A stretch of 22,578 nt of DNA from Stentor roeselii (lineage: Eukaryota > Ciliophora > Heterotrichea > Heterotrichida > Stentoridae), in the NCBI GenBank assembly GCA_006503475.1, contig RSEH01000412.1, positions 1-22,578 on the forward strand. The letters are read 5' to 3'. Position numbers and translations under genes: made by a program. Below the pieces are notes generated by a model, which was not told where the DNA came from, made no database searches, and saw only the letters and a program-made list of their open reading frames with translations. Below are positions 17,472-22,578 of the stretch, in pieces (the stretch's first letter is position 1; every line of letters begins with the position of its first letter).

Positions 17472-18350
17472 ATGCTTGAAAACAACTCGCTTCAAGAAAA
17501 CCTTTCTAAAACCGAAAAAACGACTTTAGCTCAAGCAACAAGGCCTCCTCTTCAAAGCCTTTATCATGAAAACGTAGCAGTTCCTATTCAGATCAATTCT
17601 CAGAACCCTCAACTTGTCAAGATTTACTTTAACGAGATTTTCACTTTCCTAGAAGCGACAGAAGAAGGGTTTCAAGTGAAAACTGACTATTTTTTGCTTC
17701 ATACTGAAATAAATCACACTTCTCGAGCGTTTTTAATCGACTGGATCGTGAGTCTTCATAGTAAATTCAGACTACTACAAGAAACTTTATACATTTCAGT
17801 TAACTTGATAGACAGATACCTGTCTAAAAGAATGGTAACTAAAAAGCAATTACAATTGGTAGGTGTTACAGCCATGTTCATCGCTGCTAAATATGAAGAA
17901 ATTTACCCTCCCAACGCAAGAGACTTCTTATTAGCCACAGAACAAGCTTACACGAAGCAGCACCTGATCAAAATGGAAGTCGATATGTTAAAAGTAATGA
18001 ACTTCCAAATCACCTTCCCAACACCCTGGAGGTTTATGGAAAAATACCCAGACCTGACCTCCACAGGAAGCAGTCTTCTCGCCGAGTACCTTTTAGAACT
18101 AGGACAAGTCGAATTCATCATCGCTCGATACAAACCTTCAATTCAAGCAGCTTCAGTCATTTACCTGTCGCACTTACTCCAAACCAAAGGACACATCTGG
18201 AAACTCGAAGAACTTCCTGAATTACAAGACTGTGTAAAAGACTTTCTTAAAATCTTCAAATCAGCGGCGAGTCACCCGCTGACGTCAGTTCGAGAAAAGT
18301 ACCAGAAGAAAAAACTGGACATTTTAAAACTCGAGCAAGATTCTTTATAA
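17472..18350 (+). CDS. A/B-type mitotic cyclin
   Basis: The protein is a regulatory partner of cyclin-dependent kinase. The 292-aa product has an N-terminal cyclin box at about 52-180 with SRAFLIDWIVSLHSKFRLLQ (84-103), close to the MRAILVDWLV signature of cyclins A and B, then YISVNLIDRYLS, and AAKYEEIYPP (138-147), which includes the KYEE stretch. The C-terminal cyclin fold covers about 183-285. The N-terminal arm is short (about 50 aa). RPPLQSLYHEN at 24-34 is a possible degenerate destruction box that would allow cell-cycle degradation. The gene starts 60 bp after PAQR copy 2 in the same direction and ends only 14 bp from the convergent MPDU1 stop. Its first 50 codons were also copied to 15475-15674. 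Confidence 0.93.
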   Translation: MLENNSLQENLSKTEKTTLAQATRPPLQSLYHENVAVPIQINSQNPQLVKIYFNEIFTFLEATEEGFQVKTDYFLLHTEINHTSRAFLIDWIVSLHSKFRLLQETLYISVNLIDRYLSKRMVTKKQLQLVGVTAMFIAAKYEEIYPPNARDFLLATEQAYTKQHLIKMEVDMLKVMNFQITFPTPWRFMEKYPDLTSTGSSLLAEYLLELGQVEFIIARYKPSIQAASVIYLSHLLQTKGHIWKLEELPELQDCVKDFLKIFKSAASHPLTSVREKYQKKKLDILKLEQDSL

Positions 18351-18364
18351 CTAAGTTTAACTAA

Positions 18365-19102
18365 CTATTCAGCTTTAGGCTTCACTGTCCAATAAAGCCA
18401 GAATTGCAGGATTATCAGTCCGTTGAGAACTGTGCTGATTCCATAGTTCGCCAGAAGTCCTGGGTCGTTTAGTTCTGTTAAAGTTGTGATGATTCTAGTC
18501 ACACATCCAGCGAATTGCAAGAAATTTGTGATAAAACTTAAGTTTCCTGTTGAGCCGTTGGAGTAGTTTTCTTTAATCTGAGTGGATTTCGTGAAGCAGA
18601 CCATTATGATGTTGTAGATTTGGATGTATGCCCAGAAAGCTTCAGGTAAAACAACAGTGAATGGCGCTGGGAGCAGTTCTCCGTAAAGAGGAAGCATCCA
18701 AAGGAACATAATCGCTGAAAAAACTGTGATTTTATGAAGTGCGGAGACTGACCCGAACACCCAGTAAAGAAACATTTGAATAAAACATTGGACTGAAACA
18801 ACCAGTTGTTCTCCATAAGTACTAATCGGCATACTTCTATGTACTCCATAAGCTCCATTCATAGTGCATGCAAGAGTTTCAAGGTAAAAAGTCGACAAAG
18901 ATATCCCTTCCACACTTTTTTTCGAGAGAATTTTTTGTATCTGCGGAACTTTCAACATGAAAGACGCGGCTACTATTCCATAACCGACGAACTTGCTGAA
19001 CAGAAGACCGAGACAAGCTTTTTCCAGGTCAAAATTCGTGACTTTCACGAGACACTCTTCAGGGGTAAGAGCGGAGGTCATGGTGAACAGAAGAAAAAGC
19101 AT
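18365..19102 (-). CDS. MPDU1: MPDU1 (mannose-P-dolichol utilization defect 1), PQ-loop family
   Basis: This ER membrane protein is needed for use of dolichol-phosphate-linked mannose and glucose in N-glycan and GPI-anchor assembly. Conserved stretches are GYGIVAASFMLKVPQIQKIL (first PQ loop), KSVEGISL, YGEQLVV, the NYSNGSTGNLS block (human NYHNGHTGQLS), RI-T-L-E-NDPGLL and the C-terminal LNGLIILQFWLYWTVKPK. ATG 19102 gives 245 aa, almost the length of the human protein (247). The frame extends upstream to ATG 19129, which would overlap the channel gene's start, and an internal ATG lies at 19081. It is divergent from the potassium channel gene and convergent with the cyclin gene. Confidence 0.93.
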   Translation of the reverse strand: MLFLLFTMTSALTPEECLVKVTNFDLEKACLGLLFSKFVGYGIVAASFMLKVPQIQKILSKKSVEGISLSTFYLETLACTMNGAYGVHRSMPISTYGEQLVVSVQCFIQMFLYWVFGSVSALHKITVFSAIMFLWMLPLYGELLPAPFTVVLPEAFWAYIQIYNIIMVCFTKSTQIKENYSNGSTGNLSFITNFLQFAGCVTRIITTLTELNDPGLLANYGISTVLNGLIILQFWLYWTVKPKAE

Positions 19103-19118
19103 AAAGTTTATATTAAAT
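19103..19118. promoter_or_regulatory. 16-bp gap between divergent start codons (MPDU1 / K+ channel)
   Basis: If the chosen starts are right, only AAAGTTTATATTAAAT separates the two ATGs. Each promoter or leader would then overlap the other gene's coding sequence, or the true starts are slightly internal (19081 and 19128, leaving 46 bp). The AT-rich core resembles other start regions in the window. Confidence 0.4.
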
Positions 19119-20528
19119 ATGAAAATCATGAACTTGTACTCACCAACCACTGAACAACTAGACCCGAAAGACACGACTCGAACTGTTCAGAAGTTTCTAG
19201 AAGTTGCTGAATTCGTCAAAAAGATGAGAGTTTTAAAAGCTTTAGACACCTTAGCAGCTTCTCTCGCTTTGGCGAATATTGGAGTGCAGTATTTTATTGT
19301 AAGTTTTAAGAAGAATGATTATTTGTACTACACTAATGAACCTTTTGGAGCAGTGACTATGACGACAGACTACTTGTGTGCTGTTAACTTGATACTTGTC
19401 TTGATTCTGCGTAAGGACTAAGCAGTTGGCACGATTTGCATGAGATATTTGTTTAAGTACCGAATAGTTAACTTGAAATACGACAACTATCGCATTGACC
19501 CGAACACTATTTCATTCAAGCCAAAGCTAATGATAGAACTTTTAGTTTGTTCAGTGTTTTTACCTCCTTATGTCAGTTTTCACTTCGAAGGGGAAATGTT
19601 AGAAGGAAGTTATAACTACAACTTAGGAGAAATCATCATGATCTTCATGCTTCTAAGACTTTACCTCGTACCTCGACTTTACGAGCACTACTCGAAATGG
19701 ACTGGAAGCCGAGCACGAGCAGTTTGCAAGAACTATTCAACGATTCCAGATGCGGTTTTCGCTTTCAAGTCAGATTTAAAGCTAAGACCTTTACATACCA
19801 TTGGAGTTATCTTTACTTTTCTCGTCATTTTCATGGGAATCGCAGTGATGCAAGCTGAGCGACATTTCGTTCTTGATAAAAGGACTTTTGAAGTTGATGG
19901 GAAAAATGTTACGACTGACATGGGACAGCTCACGAATAACCAGTGGATGATTTTCGTCACCATGGCCACCATCGGCTATGGAGACATCTACCCTGCCACT
20001 CATCATGGAAGGTTTTTCTGCATCTTAGCTTGCATTTGTGGAATGATTCTTAATTCCGCATTAATCGTCGCTTTGAATAAGGCAAGTGAACTTTCGAAAG
20101 AACAGAGAAGTGCTTATTTGATGTTGAAAAGTGAAGAAGGAAGACATATATGGATGGGATCTGCTGCGAATATCATCAAACTTGCTTTTAAAAATGCGAA
20201 TTGCAAACTAGGAAGTGTTCGAAGGTATAAACTTGGATTGCTGTTGAAGGAAGAAGTTCATGAATATATGAGGATCTCGAAAACTGTCAGCAAGTTGTCA
20301 GTCACTTCCACTGAAATGCTTCATGAACTGCAAAAACAAGCCGAGGCAAGATTCAGTGAAGCGAAAAATGCTATTGTTAAGATTCCCAATTATCAACAAC
20401 GATGTGAAACTTTAAGGAAAAATCAGGCTAATATTGAAGTTCTTGTTGATAAAATTTGTGAACAGCAAAGGATTATCTTTAATTGTGTCAACACGAAATT
20501 CTCACCGAATGGTGAAGGGGGTAAATAA
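19119..20528 (+). CDS. SK-type (small-conductance Ca2+-activated) potassium channel
   Basis: The spliced 464-aa protein (15-nt intron at 19411-19425) is a six-span potassium channel of the SK/IK (KCNN) type. Spans S1 (about 41-63), S2 (79-108), S3 (131-149), S4 (164-182), S5 (219-239) and S6 (294-315) can be seen. The selectivity filter is TIGYGD at 279-284. S4 has the SK-like weakly charged form LLRLYLVPR followed by EHYSKW. After S6, LNKASELSKEQRSAY and the AAN helix (about 344) align with the calmodulin-binding domain of SK channels (ARKLELTKAEK and NAAANVL), which suggests gating by calcium-calmodulin. A coiled coil ends the protein. In ciliates such channels shape membrane excitability and swimming or contraction. 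Met4 (19128) is an alternative start. Confidence 0.9.
19411..19425 (+). other. 15-nt intron of the K+ channel gene
   Basis: The sequence is GTAAGGACTAAGCAG, phase 1 (C|TT), with A at position 10 and an in-frame TAA at 19419-19421. It lies inside the second membrane span, and splicing restores a continuous hydrophobic segment. Confidence 0.92.
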
Positions 20529-22187
20529 TTAGATTAATTTTGGAAGGGTTAAAAGGTTTGAGTTGATTTTTTCGTCGAACCAGAATTTTAAGGAGGATAT
20601 TTTTAGTAGATTGGGGGAAGAAAGATGCAGAGTTTTGAGGGTTGATAAGTTGTTGAAGGGTAATGAGGACCATATTGAGATGTGGGAATCTTGGGATAAT
20701 TTTATTGAAGTTTCTGGAGATCTGGTGTTGAGATTATGCATTTTTATTGAAAAATAAGAAGATTTATTGATACTTGGGTGGGTTGGTTGAAGTTTTTCTA
20801 GAGATGAGGATTTGAAGGAGGTTTTTGATGTTATTGAATAACTTTCTCTTGATGGGGATTTGAAATGAATAGTTAAATTGAAAGAGTTTAACTGGAAATT
20901 TATAAGAATTTTGAATAAGCTATGATGCTTGATTACTACCCCTTCAGAATACATGATGGGAGTTAAAAAAATCATGTTCTGGTCATCTGGAAAAATCTTG
21001 TAAAAAATTTTATGTTTTTCTGAAAGGTTTGCAAGGAAAAAGTTGCTTTCAAAAATAAAAATAACTGCATTCAAACTTTCAATACCTTCCAATGATTTTA
21101 GACCTATTTCATTTTTTCGAATTAGAGACTTTTCACTGCCAATAGTAAGAAAGAAAGGATTTAACATTAAAGGTTTCACTTTTTCAAATAAGTCAATCTG
21201 AAAAATAACCCTTGGAAGGAGTTTCCCATAAACAGAAAGAAAGTAGCAAGCAGTATTTTCATGAATAGAAAATAAATCATTTAAGAATGTCTGAGAAAAA
21301 ATCGTTTCTACTGGAATATTAAAGAAATTTTTATATAAATCTAATGATTTCGGCTTTTCAGAGATGATACTAAAAATAACTTTGTGAATTTTTTGAAATT
21401 CTTTATTTTTTTCGAAAAATTCTATCATTTTCTTCTTAGAACTCAAGATTGTTCCAATAAACCTCACAAGCTTGTCATGTGAAACAATCCAAACATCGGC
21501 AGGTTTACTTCCATGCTGATTGATTATTTCAATCATTAAAAAAAAATCTATTCCACTATTCATGAACGGGTAAAGAAGTGTTGCAAGGCTTGAAAGAACT
21601 TCAATAAATTTGTAATCTTTAATCACTTTAAATGAAGAAAGATGTTTAATTATCGACTCAATCGCCTTAGCATGCAAAAATTTCTCAAAATTTATCCTAA
21701 AATCCTTAGAAACTTTCGTGGTTTTATCAAGAATATGCTTAAATCTTTTCTTATTTTCTTTAAAATGATTGAATATTTCTGTATTCTTGAATGAAAATTC
21801 TGAAGTAGGTTGGAATATTTGGTAGTTTCCTTCAGTTTGACTTTGATTTAACGCAGGCTGAGAAGGACACAGAAGGACAATCAAAGAGATTTTGATTGAG
21901 TTGATTTTTTTTATGATATTTTGAATGACCAGCTGTAAGGTATCGTTATTTTTTACATTTAGATCTTTTATCGACTTGATAGTGAAACAAATCGCTGAGA
22001 TCTTTGTGAAAAAGTAAGAAATAAAAGACGGGTCTTCAAAAAGATCCAAATAAATAGAATCTTTCTGCAGAAAACTCTCAATTTGCTCCTTTTGCTCAGA
22101 AGTACCAGTAGAGACATACAAATAAAACTTATCAAAATAAAGTTCCTTCACTTTTTCCAAATTTATCCTAATTACCCTAACTTCCAT
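20529..22187 (-). CDS. Hypothetical protein, 552 aa
   Basis: I do not recognise this protein. It is rich in Ile, Leu, Phe, Lys and Ser and mostly helical, with no clear signal peptide or membrane span; some hydrophobic helices (for example 95-106, 205-226) look like parts of a helical-repeat solenoid. Residues about 385-450 alternate like beta strands. The last 100 residues are Ser-rich and low in complexity. The uninterrupted frame of 1659 nt, a start next to a TTTTATAA element and tight fit between neighbours support a real gene. Its TAA (20531-20529) directly touches the TAA of the potassium channel. It shares a 31-bp divergent promoter with the membrane-protein gene at 22219. Confidence 0.8.
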   Translation of the reverse strand: MEVRVIRINLEKVKELYFDKFYLYVSTGTSEQKEQIESFLQKDSIYLDLFEDPSFISYFFTKISAICFTIKSIKDLNVKNNDTLQLVIQNIIKKINSIKISLIVLLCPSQPALNQSQTEGNYQIFQPTSEFSFKNTEIFNHFKENKKRFKHILDKTTKVSKDFRINFEKFLHAKAIESIIKHLSSFKVIKDYKFIEVLSSLATLLYPFMNSGIDFFLMIEIINQHGSKPADVWIVSHDKLVRFIGTILSSKKKMIEFFEKNKEFQKIHKVIFSIISEKPKSLDLYKNFFNIPVETIFSQTFLNDLFSIHENTACYFLSVYGKLLPRVIFQIDLFEKVKPLMLNPFFLTIGSEKSLIRKNEIGLKSLEGIESLNAVIFIFESNFFLANLSEKHKIFYKIFPDDQNMIFLTPIMYSEGVVIKHHSLFKILINFQLNSFNLTIHFKSPSRESYSITSKTSFKSSSLEKLQPTHPSINKSSYFSIKMHNLNTRSPETSIKLSQDSHISIWSSLPFNNLSTLKTLHLSSPNLLKISSLKFWFDEKINSNLLTLPKLI

Positions 22188-22218
22188 TTATAAAATTCAT
22201 TTTTACAGTAATTTTATA
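22188..22218. promoter_or_regulatory. 31-bp divergent promoter with mirrored TTTTATAA
   Basis: The full gap between two opposite starts is 31 bp. On each strand TTTTATA(A) sits directly against the start codon: TTTTATAAATGG on the minus strand and TTTTATAATGG on the plus strand. This repeats the mirrored layout at 3214-3247. The promoter role is inferred from position. Confidence 0.6.
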
Positions 22219-22578
22219 ATGGAACCTTCAAAATTAAAACAAGTTTCCGATTTCGAGATGCAGAAGTCAAATCAAGAAAGTTTCATGTTTAACCCTTCAC
22301 TGAGAGATTCAGTATCTCTGCTAAAAAGAAGCGAAAAGTCTTTATTCCTGACATTTCTGATAAACTTTGCAACAAGCATCCAATACTACATCCTTGTGAC
22401 GTTGATCCCCCTGTACTTTTCCACTGAGCACTCTTATTCAGACCTAGGCTCAGGCCTTGTTTTCGGAGGGTTCGGGGTGACGATAGGAGTGATTTCCTTG
22501 CTGCTAAGTTCAAAAATGGATAAAATCAGCTTCGACTTGGGCCTGTTGATATCTTTTCTTTTCGGAATCACAGGATTC
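22219..22578 (+). CDS. N-terminal part of a multi-pass membrane protein, possibly MFS transporter
   Basis: An open frame of 120 codons starts at an ATG directly after TTTTATA and runs off the right edge. After about 45 polar residues it has hydrophobic spans at about 46-70, 82-99 and 107-120. The first is FLTFLINFATSIQYYILVTL, followed by IPLYFSTEH. The second contains a glycine-rich stretch (GSGLVFGGFGVTIG) ending in the polar loop SSKMDK. This order of spans, with a Gly-rich second helix and a short charged loop, fits the first helices of a major facilitator transporter, but the part seen is too short to name a family or substrate. Confidence 0.7.
   Translation, partial: MEPSKLKQVSDFEMQKSNQESFMFNPSLRDSVSLLKRSEKSLFLTFLINFATSIQYYILVTLIPLYFSTEHSYSDLGSGLVFGGFGVTIGVISLLLSSKMDKISFDLGLLISFLFGITGF

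Larger units (their letters stand above)
14023..17622 (+). repeat. Tandem segmental duplication (HTH 3' end - PAQR - cyclin 5' end)
   Basis: Copy A covers about 14023-15674 and copy B about 15675-17622. Each runs from inside the HTH gene, through a PAQR gene, to inside the cyclin gene. Copy A carries the working HTH end and a dead cyclin start. Copy B carries a dead HTH end and the working cyclin start. Both PAQR genes stayed intact. The inner junction at about 15671-15675 reads GTCAAGAGTCATC. It joins cyclin sequence (GTCAAGA at 17616-17622) to HTH sequence (AAGAGTTATT at 14023) across a shared AAGA. Copy B is longer because of a tandem repeat before its PAQR gene. Confidence 0.9.

Noticed and set aside
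18262-18292. GC-rich hairpin (AGCGG...CCGCT) and TGACGTCA palindrome
   Set aside because: Both lie inside the cyclin coding sequence and are explained by conserved codons; no sign of a separate function.
1-22578. tRNA or rRNA genes, CRISPR arrays, bacterial operons, telomeric repeats, intact transposons
   Set aside because: None seen by eye on either strand; the gene content and introns are those of a ciliate nucleus.

Overview
The window looks like compact macronuclear DNA of a heterotrich ciliate, closest in style to Stentor. The evidence is AT-rich DNA, intergenic gaps often of 15-75 bp, all three standard stops apparently in use (though only one gene ends in TGA), Trp in every conserved reading frame as TGG, and six introns of exactly 15 nt. 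All six introns are GT...AG with an A at intron position 10. Each carries an in-frame stop, so genes that look broken read through perfectly once the 15 nt are removed. Blepharisma also has such tiny introns, but its UGA=Trp code is not needed here.

Layout from left to right. Positions 280-3213 (-) encode a USP47-like deubiquitinase with two introns. A 34-bp divergent promoter separates it from an unknown acidic protein (3248-3967, +). A decayed TM9SF pseudogene (about 4100-5303, -) precedes a trypsin-fold protease (5664-6890, +). The intact TM9SF/nonaspanin gene (7242-9113, -) is divergent from a one-intron coiled-coil gene (9172-10098, +), which converges on a heat-shock factor (10172-10810, -). 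A 1.7-kb gene-free, strongly strand-skewed stretch follows.

Positions 12541-13113 (+) encode a Ser/Pro-rich unknown protein, and 13148-14251 (+) a protein with a PB1-like N-terminus and tandem transposase-type helix-turn-helix repeats. Next come two adiponectin-receptor-family (PAQR) paralogues (14410-15471 and 16335-17411, +) and an A/B-type cyclin (17472-18350, +). The PAQR pair arose by a tandem duplication whose ends can be read in the sequence. A decayed cyclin 5' fragment (15475-15674) and a decayed HTH-gene 3' fragment (15675-15893) lie between the copies and meet at a short shared AAGAG-type stretch.

The right side holds MPDU1 (18365-19102, -), an SK-type potassium channel with one intron (19119-20528, +), an unknown 552-aa protein (20529-22187, -) whose stop codon directly abuts the channel's stop, and the start of a multi-pass membrane protein, possibly an MFS transporter, running off the right edge (22219 onward, +).

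The genes are unrelated housekeeping and signalling functions (ubiquitin removal, endomembrane trafficking, stress transcription, cell cycle, N-glycosylation, ion conductance) and do not form an obvious pathway. The most interesting content is architectural: uniform 15-nt introns, promoters of 16-58 bp (two with mirror-image TATA elements), abutting convergent genes, and two local duplications at different stages of decay. Identifications come from recognising motifs by eye; no database search was run.
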